A DNA stretch of 64,000 nt from Streptomyces sp. SAI-135 (GCF_029893805.1 NZ_JARXYP010000002.1:4030001-4094000); one strand, 5' to 3'; positions 8,625 to 17,815 are shown, counted from the first letter of the stretch. Translations and numbers: made by a program. Notes: generated by a model from the letters alone, not told the origin.

Positions 8625-11600
8625 GTGAGCTATCTGCGCCTACCGCACCTGAGCGGCGACCTGTTGTGCTTCGTGGCCGAGGACGACCTCTGGCTGGCCC
8701 CTCTCGACGGCCCGGGCCGCGCCTGGCGCCTGACGGTCGACCGCACCAAGATCGGCCATCCGCGGTTCTGCCCCGAGGGCCGCCGCATCGCGTACACGAG
8801 CTGGCGCAGTCTCGTGCCCGAGATCCACCTGTGCGAGGTGGACGGCGGACCGGGCCGCAGGCTCACCCACTGGGGCTCCACGGACACCCAGGTCACCGGC
8901 TGGACCCCGGCCGGCGAGATCCTCGCCGTCGCCTCCCACGGCGAGCCCTTCTCCTACTTCACCTGGGCGTACAAGGTCCCCACCGACGGCTCCCCCGGCC
9001 ACAAGCTCCCCTGGGGCCCGGTCTCCGACATCCAGGTCGCCGACCGCAGGACCCTCCTGCTCACCGGCACCCCGCCGCACGAACCGGCCGCCTGGAAGCG
9101 CTACCGGGGCGGCGCGACGGGCCGCCTCTGGCTGCACGGCGAACGCCTGCTGCCCGACCTCGGCGGCCACCTCCACTCCCCCATGTTCGTCGGCGACCGG
9201 ATCGCCTTCCTCTCCGACCACGAAGGCGTCGGCAACCTGTACTCCTGCGCCCCGGACGGCTCTGACCTGCGCCGCCACACCGACCACGACGCCTTCTACG
9301 CCCGGCACGCCTCCAGCGACGGCACCCGGGTCGTGTACCAGTGCGGCGGCGACCTGTGGATCGTCGACGACCTCACCTCCGAGCCCCGCCGGCTCGACGT
9401 ACGGCTGAGCGGGCCGCGAGCCGGGCGCCGCCCCTACCAGGTGCCCGCCGCCCAGCACGTGGACGGCATCTCGGTCGACGAGACGGGCCGCGCGAGTGCC
9501 GTCGTCGTCCGCGGCAGCCTGTACTGGCTGACCCACCGCGACGGCCCGGCGCGCACCATCACCGACACCCCGGGCGTACGGGTCCGGCTCCCGGAGATGC
9601 TCGGATCCGCCGGCCGGGTCGCCTATGTGACGGATGCCGAGGGCGAGGACGCGGTGGAGATCGCGTACCTGCCCCGGGCGACCGGCGACCGCGAGCCGCT
9701 CCGGCTTGCCTCCGGCGAGCTGGGCCGGGTCCTGGAGCTGGTCTCCGACCCGAAGGGCGAGCGGCTGGCCATCGCCTCGCACGACGGACGCCTGCTGCTC
9801 CTGACCGTGCCCGACAGTGCGGCTGACACCGCGGGCACGGAGGAGACCGACGGGGAAGTCACCGAGCTGATCCGCTCCGTCAACGGCCCCGTCCGCGACC
9901 TCTCCTTCTCCCCGGACGGCACCTGGCTGACATGGTCGCACCCCGGCATCGGCCGCTCCCTGCGCCAGATCAAGATGGCCCGCATCAAGGACCGTCTCAT
10001 CGTCGACGTCACCAACGGCCGCTTCGAGGACGAGAACCCGGTCTTCACCCGGGACGGCCGCTACCTGGCCTTCCTCTCCTGGCGGGGCTTCGATCCGGTG
10101 TACGACGTGCACACCGGCGACCTCTCCTTCCCGCTGGGCTGCCGCCCCTACCTGGTCCCGCTGTCCTCGGCCACCCCCTCCCCCTTCGCCCTGAACCCGG
10201 AGGGCCGCCCGGCCGCCGGGGGCCTGGACCCGGTCGAGGACACCGGCGGCGACGGCGGCGACAGCGGAGCGGTGACCGTCGAACTCGAAGGTCTGGAGAG
10301 CCGGGTGACCCCCTTCCCGGTCCCCGCCTCCAAGTACTCGGCGCTGCACCCGGTCGCGGGCGGCGGCCTGGTCTGGTTGCGCTGGCCCATCTCCGGCGCA
10401 CTCGGCGAGACCTTCGTCAACCCCGACGACACCTCCGAGCGCCCCACCCTCGAACACTTCGCCATCGGCAAGGCGAAGAAGACCGAACTCGTCGAGCACC
10501 TCGACTGGTTCGCGGTCAGCGGCGACGGCTCCCGGCTGGTCGTCGTGGACGAGGGCGACCTGCGCGCCGCCCCCGCCACCGAGTCCGGCGACAGCGACTC
10601 GACCGTCTGGATCGACCTGCGCCGCATCCTCCACGAGGTCGACCCGCCCGCCGAGTGGCGCCAGTCGTACGAGGAGGCGGGCCGGCTGATCCGGTCGTAC
10701 TTCTGGGACCCGGGGATGTGCGGCATCGACTGGGACGCGGTGCTCGACCAGTACCGCCCGCTGCTCGAACGGATCGCCTCCCCCGACGAGTTCGCCGACC
10801 TGCTGCGCGAGGTCCTCGGCGAACTGGGCACCTCCCACGCCTACGTCACCCCCGCCCGCCGCAACGAGGGCCCCCCGCACTACCAGCGCCGCCAGGGCCT
10901 GCTGGGCGCCAATTTCGTCCTCAGGGACGGCGGCTGGACGGTCCGGCGGATCCTGCCCGGCGACTCCTCGGACTCCAAGGCCCGCTCCCCGCTGGCCGGC
11001 ACGGGCATCCGCGAGGGCGCGGTCCTCACCCACGTCGACGGCCGCCCGGTCGACCCGGTCGCGGGCCCGTACCCGCTGCTCGCGGCGGCGGGCGGTACGA
11101 CGGTGGAGCTGACGTTCGTCCCGGCGGAGGGCGAGGGCACGGCCCGCCGGGTCGCGGTGGTCCCCCTCCTCGACGAGCGCCCCCTGCGCTACCAGGACTG
11201 GGTGGCCAAACGCCGTGCCGTGGTGCGGGAGTTGAGCGGCGGCCGCTGCGGCTATCTGCACATCCCCGACATGGGCGGCTCGGGCTGGGCCCAGTTCAAC
11301 CGGGACCTGCGCATGGAGGTCTCCCGGCCGGCCCTCATCGTCGACGTGCGCGGCAACGCGGGCGGCCACATCAGCGAACTGGTGGTGGAGAAGCTGACCC
11401 GCACGATCCTCGGCTGGGACCTGACGCGCAACGCCCAGCCGGTGTCGTACGCCTCGAACGCCCCCCGCGGCCCGGTGGTGGCCCTCGCCGACGAGGCGAC
11501 CTCCTCGGACGGCGACATGATCACGGCGGCCTTCAAACTCCTGAAGCTCGGGCCGGTGGTGGGCCAGCGCACCTGGGGCGGGGTGGTCGGCATGACCGGC

Positions 11601-11867
11601 CGCCACCAGCTCGGCGACGGCACGGTGATCACCGTCCCGATGAACGCGGCCTGGTTCGACGCGTACGGCTGGTCCATCGAGAACCAGGGCGTCACCCCGG
11701 ACCTGGAGATCCTGCGCACCCCCCTGGACTGGGCGGAGGGCCGGCACGCCCAACTCGACGACGCGGTGACGCTGGCGCTGAGCCTGCTGGAGACGAACCC
11801 GCCGGCGACCCCGCCGGACTACCGGGACGTACCGAACAGGTCAAGGCCCAAGTTGCCGCCCAGGTGA
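8625..11867 (+). CDS. Tricorn protease
   Basis: A 1080-residue cytoplasmic self-compartmentalising serine protease that degrades peptides released by the proteasome or other proteases. The N-terminal 670 residues form beta-propellers with repeated motifs such as ILAVASHGEPF and LSFSPDGTWLTWSHPG. A C1 domain with the catalytic His738 (GTSHAYV), a PDZ-like domain at about 760-850 and a C2 domain with the nucleophile serine in SSDGD (about 960-964) follow. The length matches the family. Start GTG 8625 directly follows ggggag, which is very close for a ribosome site, so a somewhat different start or a leader-poor transcript is possible. An acidic, glycine-rich insert of about 20 residues (DTGGDGGDSG) joins the propellers and the C1 domain. 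Confidence 0.9.
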   Translation: MSYLRLPHLSGDLLCFVAEDDLWLAPLDGPGRAWRLTVDRTKIGHPRFCPEGRRIAYTSWRSLVPEIHLCEVDGGPGRRLTHWGSTDTQVTGWTPAGEILAVASHGEPFSYFTWAYKVPTDGSPGHKLPWGPVSDIQVADRRTLLLTGTPPHEPAAWKRYRGGATGRLWLHGERLLPDLGGHLHSPMFVGDRIAFLSDHEGVGNLYSCAPDGSDLRRHTDHDAFYARHASSDGTRVVYQCGGDLWIVDDLTSEPRRLDVRLSGPRAGRRPYQVPAAQHVDGISVDETGRASAVVVRGSLYWLTHRDGPARTITDTPGVRVRLPEMLGSAGRVAYVTDAEGEDAVEIAYLPRATGDREPLRLASGELGRVLELVSDPKGERLAIASHDGRLLLLTVPDSAADTAGTEETDGEVTELIRSVNGPVRDLSFSPDGTWLTWSHPGIGRSLRQIKMARIKDRLIVDVTNGRFEDENPVFTRDGRYLAFLSWRGFDPVYDVHTGDLSFPLGCRPYLVPLSSATPSPFALNPEGRPAAGGLDPVEDTGGDGGDSGAVTVELEGLESRVTPFPVPASKYSALHPVAGGGLVWLRWPISGALGETFVNPDDTSERPTLEHFAIGKAKKTELVEHLDWFAVSGDGSRLVVVDEGDLRAAPATESGDSDSTVWIDLRRILHEVDPPAEWRQSYEEAGRLIRSYFWDPGMCGIDWDAVLDQYRPLLERIASPDEFADLLREVLGELGTSHAYVTPARRNEGPPHYQRRQGLLGANFVLRDGGWTVRRILPGDSSDSKARSPLAGTGIREGAVLTHVDGRPVDPVAGPYPLLAAAGGTTVELTFVPAEGEGTARRVAVVPLLDERPLRYQDWVAKRRAVVRELSGGRCGYLHIPDMGGSGWAQFNRDLRMEVSRPALIVDVRGNAGGHISELVVEKLTRTILGWDLTRNAQPVSYASNAPRGPVVALADEATSSDGDMITAAFKLLKLGPVVGQRTWGGVVGMTGRHQLGDGTVITVPMNAAWFDAYGWSIENQGVTPDLEILRTPLDWAEGRHAQLDDAVTLALSLLETNPPATPPDYRDVPNRSRPKLPPR

Positions 11868-11882
11868 GGTCTTTGTGCCTTC

Positions 11883-11902
11883 AGGGGCGCGGGGAACCGC
11901 GC
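11883..11902. repeat. Dispersed intergenic element, copy 1 (aggggcgcggggaaccgcgc)
   Basis: One of four copies in this window of a 20-bp core reading AGGGGCGCGGGGAACTGCGC; this copy has one change (C for T). It lies 16 bp after the tricorn stop. The other copies are at 35388, 44867 (inverted) and 44947, all in gaps just downstream of genes. A short C-rich stretch follows each forward copy. The function is unknown. Confidence 0.8.
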
Positions 11903-11949
11903 GACAGGCCCCCACCGCCCCGCACCCGACAACGAACCCGAAAAACGCA

Positions 11950-11979
11950 GGGTGCCCTCCCGACAACCAGAGGGCACCC
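11950..11979. terminator. Bidirectional hairpin terminator after tricorn
   Basis: A perfect 10-bp stem GGGTGCCCTC/GAGGGCACCC with a 10-base loop sits between the convergent tricorn gene and the small gene at 12006. There is no clear T-run, as is common for actinomycete terminators. Confidence 0.7.
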
Positions 11980-12005
11980 CACGCTTCGAGCAGTGAGAGC
12001 AGTGA

Positions 12006-12200
12006 CTACATGTCGTAGTCGGGGTCCAGCCGCTCCTGCTCCTCGCGGCGCATCCGCTCGGACTCCTCGTCCCGCATGCGCTCACTGTCCTGCTCGCCGC
12101 GGCGACCGCGCTGGGCCTGCTCCCGGCCCTCCTGGGCCTTCTGCCTGGCCTGCTGCTGCCACTGCTCGGACTTGTCCTGGAACTGGTCCTTCATACCCAT
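12006..12200 (-). CDS. Small charged, coiled-coil-like protein of unknown function
   Basis: A 64-residue protein rich in Gln, Glu and Arg (DQFQDKSEQWQQQARQKAQEG...). It has no hydrophobic core segment and is predicted to be one long amphipathic helix with repeated EERxRMR/EESERMR-like phrases near the C-terminus. Start ATG 12200 has cgggag eight bases upstream; the second Met at codon 3 is less well spaced. I recognise no family. Its composition resembles small CsbD-like or stress-type hydrophilins, but no motif proves this. Confidence 0.65.
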   Translation of the reverse strand: MGMKDQFQDKSEQWQQQARQKAQEGREQAQRGRRGEQDSERMRDEESERMRREEQERLDPDYDM

Positions 12201-12288
12201 GTGGGTTCACTCCCGTGGGGGTGAGGGGAAGAGCCCCTGGCCGGGGCCTCGACCAGATTCACACGCCCGGACAAAGAACGCATTTCGA

Positions 12289-13173
12289 TCAACTACGGTG
12301 CGTAGCGCGCGCCTCCTCGTCCGCGGCCCCACCTGCGCCGACGAGTCCGATCCGCAGGCCCTCCAGACGCTGTCCGAACCGCCTCATCTCGCGCTGTCCG
12401 ACGGTCCCGATGAGCCCCGGCAGATACCCGCGCATCCCCTGCATCCCGCGCAGCCACCCCTGCCCGTACACATGGCTGGAGCGCCGCTCGATCCCGGCCA
12501 CGATCCGCTCGACGGCCGGCCCCAGCGGATACGTCTTGTTGGCCGGCCACGGCAGCCGCTGCCTGAGCTCCCGCATGACGTCGTCCTGGTCGGCCCCGCG
12601 CACCATGTCCGTGTCGGTCCACGACAGATACCCGACCCCGACCCGCACGCCCCGGTGGCCGACCTCCGCCCGCAGACTGTGCGCGAACGCCTCCACCCCG
12701 GACTTCGAGGCGCAGTACGCGGTCATCATCGGCGCCGGGGTGATCGCGGCGAGGGAGGCGATCTGCAGCAGATAGCCGCGGCTCTCCATCAGCACCGGAA
12801 GGAACGCCCGCGCGGTGACGGCCGATCCGACGAGGTTGACCTCGATCACCCGCCGCCAGGACTCCGGATCGGAGTCGACGAACGGCCCGCCGGTGGCGAC
12901 GCCCGCGTTGGCGACCACGATGTCGACCTTCCCGAACCGCTCCTTCACCTCCTGCGCCACCCGGGCCATCGCCGCGTGATCGGTGACGTCGGCGTACCAG
13001 TGGTCGCTGTCCCCGTGCAGCCGGTCGGAGAGCTGCTTGAGCGCGTCCGGTTCGAGACCGACCAGCGCGACCTTGGCCCCGCGCGCCGACAGCTTGCGGG
13101 CGAGCAGCTCGCCCACGCCCCGCGCGGCCCCCGTGACGACCGCGACCTGCCCTTCGAGTCCGACCCTGCTCAT
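12289..13173 (-). CDS. Short-chain dehydrogenase/reductase
   Basis: A 294-residue SDR. The NAD(P)-binding TGAARGVGE motif lies at about residues 15-23, NAG in IVVANAG near 87, the catalytic Ser in LLQIASLAAI and the YxxxK pair in YCASKSG near 150-156. The 40-residue C-terminal extension is typical of SDRs found in monooxygenase operons. Its ATG overlaps the TGA of the upstream hydrolase gene, with aaggagg in front, so the three genes from 15580 to 12289 form one translationally coupled operon. The likely role is oxidation of an alcohol or hydroxy-acid product. Confidence 0.85.
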   Translation of the reverse strand: MSRVGLEGQVAVVTGAARGVGELLARKLSARGAKVALVGLEPDALKQLSDRLHGDSDHWYADVTDHAAMARVAQEVKERFGKVDIVVANAGVATGGPFVDSDPESWRRVIEVNLVGSAVTARAFLPVLMESRGYLLQIASLAAITPAPMMTAYCASKSGVEAFAHSLRAEVGHRGVRVGVGYLSWTDTDMVRGADQDDVMRELRQRLPWPANKTYPLGPAVERIVAGIERRSSHVYGQGWLRGMQGMRGYLPGLIGTVGQREMRRFGQRLEGLRIGLVGAGGAADEEARATHRS

Positions 13174-14087
13174 GCGCCCTCCTTGACCTGGACATACGTG
13201 GTGACGAGTTCCCGGATCCGCGCACTGACCAGCTCGGGCGCCTCGACGGGCGTCATGTGGCCGAGACCGGGCAGTTCGGTGACGCCGAGGCAGTTCGGCA
13301 GCGCGGCGGCCAACTGGCGTGCGTGGACGGGCGGGGTGAGCCGGTCGGCCGTACCGACGACGACGGCCGTGGGCACGGAGAGCTGCCGCACCCCGTGGTC
13401 CAGGTCGAGCAGATCGAGGACCTGCGACCAGGCGTAGCGCACCTTGCGCGGACACGCGTGCACGATCCGCGCGCACGCCTCCACCATGTGCGGGGCCGAA
13501 CCGGGGCCCATCGTCCCGTACTTGAGGATCCTCAGGGCGAGCGGTGTGACCGGCCCGAGCGGCGCCCGCGCCCCGAGCACGTGCCGGGTCAGCCAGGTGC
13601 GCAGCCGCCCGGCCCGGATCGGCACGACGGTCGACTCGGCGACCAGCCGCGACGACCCGGTGCTGCACAGCAGGACCGCCGCGGCGTGCTCCCGGAACCG
13701 CGGCCGCCCGGCCGCCGCCATCACCGTCATCCCGCCCATGGAGTGCCCGGCGACCACCGCCTTCTCACCGGGGGCGAGAGCCGCCTCCAGTACGGCTTCG
13801 AGGTCGTCGGCGAGCCCGTCCGCACTGCACGCCGGGCTCGCCGGACTGCGTCCATGGCCGCGCTGGTCGTACGCGATGACCCGGTGGTCCACGGCGAGTT
13901 CACGGATCTGTGCGGCCCAGAAGGCGGTCGAGCAGGTCCAGCCGTGGGCGAGCACGACGGGGGGCGCGCCCTCGGGACCGTGCACCTCCACGTGCAGGCG
14001 GGCGCCGTCGGCGGAGAACGCGGTCAGCTCACGCGCCGGGACGGGCGGGGCGTAGGGCCCGGAGAGGACATGGGCCGGCCGGCTCAT
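13170..14087 (-). CDS. Alpha/beta-hydrolase (esterase-like)
   Basis: A 305-residue alpha/beta-hydrolase. The oxyanion motif HGW is in VVLAHGWTCS, the nucleophile elbow is GHSMGG (about residues 120-125), and a late acid and His are seen in GTADRLTPP and GLGHMTPVEAP. The ATG overlaps the stop of the BVMO gene upstream, and the stop overlaps the SDR start downstream. In this setting a Baeyer-Villiger ester or lactone product is the plausible substrate, which is inference from context. Confidence 0.85.
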   Translation of the reverse strand: MSRPAHVLSGPYAPPVPARELTAFSADGARLHVEVHGPEGAPPVVLAHGWTCSTAFWAAQIRELAVDHRVIAYDQRGHGRSPASPACSADGLADDLEAVLEAALAPGEKAVVAGHSMGGMTVMAAAGRPRFREHAAAVLLCSTGSSRLVAESTVVPIRAGRLRTWLTRHVLGARAPLGPVTPLALRILKYGTMGPGSAPHMVEACARIVHACPRKVRYAWSQVLDLLDLDHGVRQLSVPTAVVVGTADRLTPPVHARQLAAALPNCLGVTELPGLGHMTPVEAPELVSARIRELVTTYVQVKEGA

Positions 14088-15580
14088 ACGGCGGTCACCT
14101 CCGCGTGCGCGGGCACCCGCAGCACCTCGTACTCGGCGAGGTCCACCCGCCGGGTCGCCCTGCGGAACTCGGTCGTCGTACCGGGCCAGATCGTGGTGTT
14201 GCGGCCGTTCGGGTCCAGGTACCAGCTGGTGCAGCCGCCGGTGTTCCACACCGTGCGCTTCATGCGCTCCTGCACCCGGTGGTTCCAGGCCTGGACGGCC
14301 TCGGGGCGGGCGTCGAGGGCCACCCGGCCGCCGAGGACGTCCAACTGCCGTACGAAGTCGGCCAGGTAGTTCAGCTGGGACTCGATCATGAGGATCATCG
14401 AGGAGTTCCCGAGGCCGGTGTTGGGCCCGATGATGGTCATCCAGTTGGGGAACCCGGCGGCGGAGGCACCCCGCAGCGCCTCCATCCCGCCCTTCCACGC
14501 CTCGGCGAGCGTCCGCCCGTCCGCCCCGACGACCCGGTCGGCGATCGGCATGTCGGTGACGTGGAAGCCCGTACCGAACACGATCGCGTCGGCGTGCGCC
14601 TCGGTGCCGTCGGCGGCGACGAGCTTCGAGCCCTCGACACGGCTGAGCCCGCTCGCGACCACGTCCACGTTGGGCTGCGCGAGCGCCGGGTAATAGGTGC
14701 TGCTCAGCAGGATCCGCTTGCAGCCGATGCGGTAGTCGGGGGTGAGCTTGGCCCGCAGCGCCGGGTCCTTGATGGCCCGGGCCATGTTCCGCCTGGCCAG
14801 CTGCTCCACCGCGCCCAGCTCGTTGGGGTGCTTGGTGAAGGCCTGGACCTGCAACTCCCTGATGCCCCACAGCAGTCCGCGCCGGACCTGGGTGGTGAAG
14901 GGCAGCTGCCGGTGCAGCCAGCGCTCGGCGCCGCTGATCGCCCGGTCCATGCGGGGCATCACCCAGGGCGGGGTGCGCTGGAACAGCGTGACGTTGCGGG
15001 CGAGCGGCTGGATGGCCGGGACGATCTGGATGGCCGAGGCCCCCGTCCCCACCATGGCGACCCGCTTGCCGCGCAGGTCGTAGTCGTGGTCCCAGCGGGC
15101 GGAGTGGAAGACCTTGCCCGGGAAGGACTCCAGCCCCGGGATGTCGGGGATCTTCGGATCGGAGAGCGGCCCGGTGGCGGAGACGACGAGGTCGGCCGAC
15201 AGCCTGCCACTGGCGGTCTCGATGTCCCACCGCAGCTTCTCGCCGTCCCAGGTCATCCGCTTGACCTCGGAGTTGAGGCGGATGTGCGGGCGGAGCCGGA
15301 AGACGTCCGTCACATGCTCCAGGTAGGCGCGGATGTGCTCCTGCCCGGAGAAGGTGCGCGGCCAGTCGGGATGGGGCGCGAAGGAGAACGAGTACAGATG
15401 GGACGGCACGTCACAGGCACATCCCGGATAGCTGTTGTCCCGCCACGTACCACCCACACTGTCGGCCCGCTCCAGCACGACGAAGTCGGTGACTCCCTCG
15501 CGCCGCAGCCGTACGGCGGCCCCCAGCCCCCCGAACCCGGACCCGACCACCGCCACCCGCACATGCTCGTGTTCGGCCAT
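14084..15580 (-). CDS. Flavin-dependent monooxygenase, Baeyer-Villiger type
   Basis: About 498 residues. The FAD-binding Rossmann motif is GSGFGGLG (about 13-20), the NADP-binding one VGTGASA (about 180). Between them the BVMO fingerprint FxGxxxHxxxW is present as FPGKVFHSARW. This family inserts oxygen next to ketones using NADPH and O2. ATG 15580 has gggaagg seven bases upstream. It leads the BVMO-hydrolase-SDR operon and is divergent from a MerR regulator. The steroid-type or aliphatic-ketone substrate is not determinable. Confidence 0.87.
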   Translation of the reverse strand: MAEHEHVRVAVVGSGFGGLGAAVRLRREGVTDFVVLERADSVGGTWRDNSYPGCACDVPSHLYSFSFAPHPDWPRTFSGQEHIRAYLEHVTDVFRLRPHIRLNSEVKRMTWDGEKLRWDIETASGRLSADLVVSATGPLSDPKIPDIPGLESFPGKVFHSARWDHDYDLRGKRVAMVGTGASAIQIVPAIQPLARNVTLFQRTPPWVMPRMDRAISGAERWLHRQLPFTTQVRRGLLWGIRELQVQAFTKHPNELGAVEQLARRNMARAIKDPALRAKLTPDYRIGCKRILLSSTYYPALAQPNVDVVASGLSRVEGSKLVAADGTEAHADAIVFGTGFHVTDMPIADRVVGADGRTLAEAWKGGMEALRGASAAGFPNWMTIIGPNTGLGNSSMILMIESQLNYLADFVRQLDVLGGRVALDARPEAVQAWNHRVQERMKRTVWNTGGCTSWYLDPNGRNTTIWPGTTTEFRRATRRVDLAEYEVLRVPAHAEVTAV

Positions 15581-15605
15581 GCCGATGCCTTCCCTGCCCG
15601 ACTCT

Positions 15606-15714
15606 GCCAGTGAACACTGGCGCAATGGGAGGGTAGAACAGCTCCATACCGATGGGTAGGGGTCAGGAGAGGGACGTTTACATCAGCGGCTGCCGCCGCG
15701 GGTACCGGCGGTAC
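15606..15714. promoter_or_regulatory. Two palindromes in the BVMO/MerR divergent promoter region
   Basis: A 16-bp palindrome GCCAGTG-AA-CACTGGC (15606-15621) lies 26 bp before the BVMO start. A 13-bp palindrome GTACCG-G-CGGTAC (15702-15714) lies 16 bp before the MerR start. Both are perfect. MerR regulators bind inverted repeats between -35 and -10, so either could be an operator. The first is near enough to the BVMO start to overlap its promoter. Confidence 0.4.
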
Positions 15715-15730
15715 AACATAGGCTTCGGTC

Positions 15731-16375
15731 GTGACGGACAAGCGCGAATACCGCATGGAGGAACTGGCCCGCCTGGCCGGCATCACAGTGCGCACCCTGC
15801 GCTTCTACCGCGAACGCAAACTCATCCCGCCCCCGCGCCGCGAGGGCCGCATCGCCTGGTACGACGACCACCACCTGGCCCGCCTGCGCACGATCGCCGC
15901 CCTCCTGGAGCGCGGCCACACCCTCACCGGCATCGCGGAACTGGCGGAAGCCCTCGACCACGGCCGCGACGTCGCCGACGTCCTGGGCGTCGCACCGCCC
16001 ACGGAGGAGGAACCGGTCCGCCTCACCCCCGAGGAACTCGCCGCCCGCTTCGAGGGCGAGGTCACCCCGGAGAACCTCGCCGCCGCCATGGAACTCGGCT
16101 ACCTCGGCACCGACGGCGACGAGATCGTCCACATCAGCCGCCGCCTCCTGGACGTCTCCTCCGAACTGGTCCGCGAGGGCATCCCCCTCGGAGAGGTCCT
16201 GGCCGCCGGCAAACGCGTCCGCGAACACGTGGACGACCTCGCGGAGATGTTCGCCGACCTGGTCCTGCGCCACGCCACCGAACCCGACCTCCACCGCCTG
16301 CGCCCCCTGGCCCGGAGCGTGGTCGAGGCGGAACTCTCCCTGGCCCTGGACCGACGGTTGCGGAAGCGGGACTAG
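15731..16375 (+). CDS. MerR-family transcriptional regulator
   Basis: A 214-residue protein. The N-terminal MerR helix-turn-helix reads MEELARLAGITVRTLRFYRE (about residues 9-28), with wing residues RRxGRIAWYDDHHLARL following. The C-terminal 130 residues are helical with no clustered cysteines, so it senses an organic ligand rather than a metal. GTG 15731 is the only reasonable start. It is divergent from the BVMO operon and probably controls it. Its stop overlaps the convergent exonuclease III stop by three bases. Confidence 0.85.
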   Translation: MTDKREYRMEELARLAGITVRTLRFYRERKLIPPPRREGRIAWYDDHHLARLRTIAALLERGHTLTGIAELAEALDHGRDVADVLGVAPPTEEEPVRLTPEELAARFEGEVTPENLAAAMELGYLGTDGDEIVHISRRLLDVSSELVREGIPLGEVLAAGKRVREHVDDLAEMFADLVLRHATEPDLHRLRPLARSVVEAELSLALDRRLRKRD

Positions 16376-17175
16376 AGGTCATAGACGACCGTCACCGGAG
16401 CATGGTCCGACCAGCGCTCGGCGTGCGTGGCGGCGCGCTCGACGTATCCCTTGACGGCCTTCGCGGCGAGCCCCGGCGTCGAGACGTGGTAGTCGATGCG
16501 CCATCCCGTGTCGTTGTCGAACGCCCGCCCCCGGTACGACCACCAGGAGTACGGCCCCGTCACATCCGGATGCAGCGCGCGCACGACGTCGACGTACCCC
16601 CCGTCGGTCTCGTCGAGGACCCGGCTCAGCCATGCCCGTTCCTCCGGCAGGAAGCCGGAGCTCTTCTGGTTGGCGCGCCAGTTCTTGAGGTCGGCCTGCT
16701 GGTGGGCGATGTTCCAGTCGCCGCAGACGACGACTTCGCGGCCGTCGGCGGCGGCGCGCTCGCGCAGTCCCTTCAGGTGCACGAGGAACTCGTCCATGAA
16801 GCGGACCTTCTCGTCCTGCCGCTCGGTGCCGACCTCGCCGGAGGGCAGGTAGAGGGAGGCGACGGTGACGCCGGGCAGGTCGGCCTCGACATAGCGTCCG
16901 CTGGTGTCGAACTCGGCCGAACCGAAGCCGATCCGGACCCGGTCGGGCTCGCGGCGGGTGTAGAGGGAGACACCGGCACGCCCCTTGGCGGCGGCGGGCG
17001 CGTGCACCACGTGCCAGCCCTCGGGAGCACGGACGCTCTCGGGCAGCTGCTGCGGCTCGGCGCGCACCTCCTGGAGGCAGAGCACGTCGGCGGAGGTCTC
17101 CGCGAGCCATTCCACGAAGCCCTTCTTCGCGGCGGCGCGCAGCCCGTTCACATTGGCGGAGGTCACAGTGAGCAC
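16372..17175 (-). CDS. Exodeoxyribonuclease III
   Basis: A 267-residue member of the endonuclease/exonuclease/phosphatase family that repairs abasic sites and trims 3' ends. Catalytic motifs are visible: SANVNGLRAA at the N-terminus, LCLQEVRA with the metal-binding Glu, VVCGDWNIAH, and the terminal SDHAPVTV. GTG 17175 gives the usual VLTVTSANVNG start. The gene converges on MerR and is divergent from the GNAT gene 30 bp away. Confidence 0.9.
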   Translation of the reverse strand: MLTVTSANVNGLRAAAKKGFVEWLAETSADVLCLQEVRAEPQQLPESVRAPEGWHVVHAPAAAKGRAGVSLYTRREPDRVRIGFGSAEFDTSGRYVEADLPGVTVASLYLPSGEVGTERQDEKVRFMDEFLVHLKGLRERAAADGREVVVCGDWNIAHQQADLKNWRANQKSSGFLPEERAWLSRVLDETDGGYVDVVRALHPDVTGPYSWWSYRGRAFDNDTGWRIDYHVSTPGLAAKAVKGYVERAATHAERWSDHAPVTVVYDL

Positions 17176-17204
17176 CCGGGAACGATACCGGCACACTGGA
17201 GGGC

Positions 17205-17681
17205 ATGATGATCCGCCGTGTCCCCTTCGACCACCCCGACGCCGTGAAGCTCAACGACCAGGTCCAGGCCGAGTACCACGTCCGCTACGGCGACGGCGGC
17301 GACGCCACCGAGCTGGCCCCGACCGACTTCGAGCACCCGAACGGCGTGTTCCTGATCGCGTACGACGAGAGGGACAGCCCCGTCGCCACCGGCGGCTGGC
17401 GTGCCCAGGACGCCAACGGCGAGGGAAATCTGGACGGCGACGCCGAGCTCAAGCGCATGTACGTGATCGAGGAGATGCGCGGCCGCGGCCTCGCCCGCCG
17501 CATCCTGACGGCCCTGGAGGAGCACGCCCGCGCGGCCGGCCGCACCCGCATGGTCCTGGAGACCGGCACCAAGCAGCCGGAGGCCATCGCGCTCTACACG
17601 TCCAGCGGCTACGAACCCTGTGTGAAGTTCGGCTACTACCGCCACCACGAAGACAGCCGCTGCTTCGCGAAGACGCTGTGA
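17205..17681 (+). CDS. GNAT-family N-acetyltransferase
   Basis: A 158-residue acetyltransferase with the acetyl-CoA loop MRGRGLARRILTALEEHA at about residues 87-104 and the C-terminal ALYTSSGYEPC typical of the fold. It opens with two Met codons (17205 and 17208). The substrate is unknown. A long hairpin terminator follows 20 bp after the stop, so it is a single-gene unit. Confidence 0.78.
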   Translation: MMIRRVPFDHPDAVKLNDQVQAEYHVRYGDGGDATELAPTDFEHPNGVFLIAYDERDSPVATGGWRAQDANGEGNLDGDAELKRMYVIEEMRGRGLARRILTALEEHARAAGRTRMVLETGTKQPEAIALYTSSGYEPCVKFGYYRHHEDSRCFAKTL

Positions 17682-17700
17682 GATCCCCGTACACATGACA

Positions 17701-17733
17701 GAAGACCCGCTCCTGAATCAGGAGCGGGTCTTC
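17701..17733. terminator. 16-bp hairpin terminator after the GNAT gene
   Basis: A perfect inverted repeat (GAAGACCCGCTCCTGA, one base, then its complement) of 33 nt, which would fold with a small loop. It lies between the rightward GNAT gene and the leftward tRNA-Ala, so it can terminate both. Confidence 0.85.
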
Positions 17734-17741
17734 ATGATGCG

Positions 17742-17815
17742 TGGACCTGAGGGGATTTGAACCCCTGGCCCCCTCGATGCGAACGAGGTGCGCTACCGGA
17801 CTGCGCCACAGGCCC
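17742..17815 (-). tRNA. tRNA-Ala (anticodon CGC)
   Basis: On the minus strand the sequence folds as a complete cloverleaf. The acceptor stem GGGCCTG pairs with CAGGTCC and includes the G3-U70 wobble that marks alanine tRNAs. The anticodon arm is CCTCG-TTCGCAT-CGAGG with anticodon CGC, and the T arm is AGGGG-TTCAAAT-CCCCT. Discriminator A; the 3' CCA is not encoded. Confidence 0.95.

Noticed and set aside
5527..8628. A 1033-codon open frame on the plus strand across the MMPL and TetR genes
   Set aside because: It is an antisense shadow of two clear minus-strand genes, with the His/Asp/Gly/Arg-rich composition such shadows have in GC-rich DNA.
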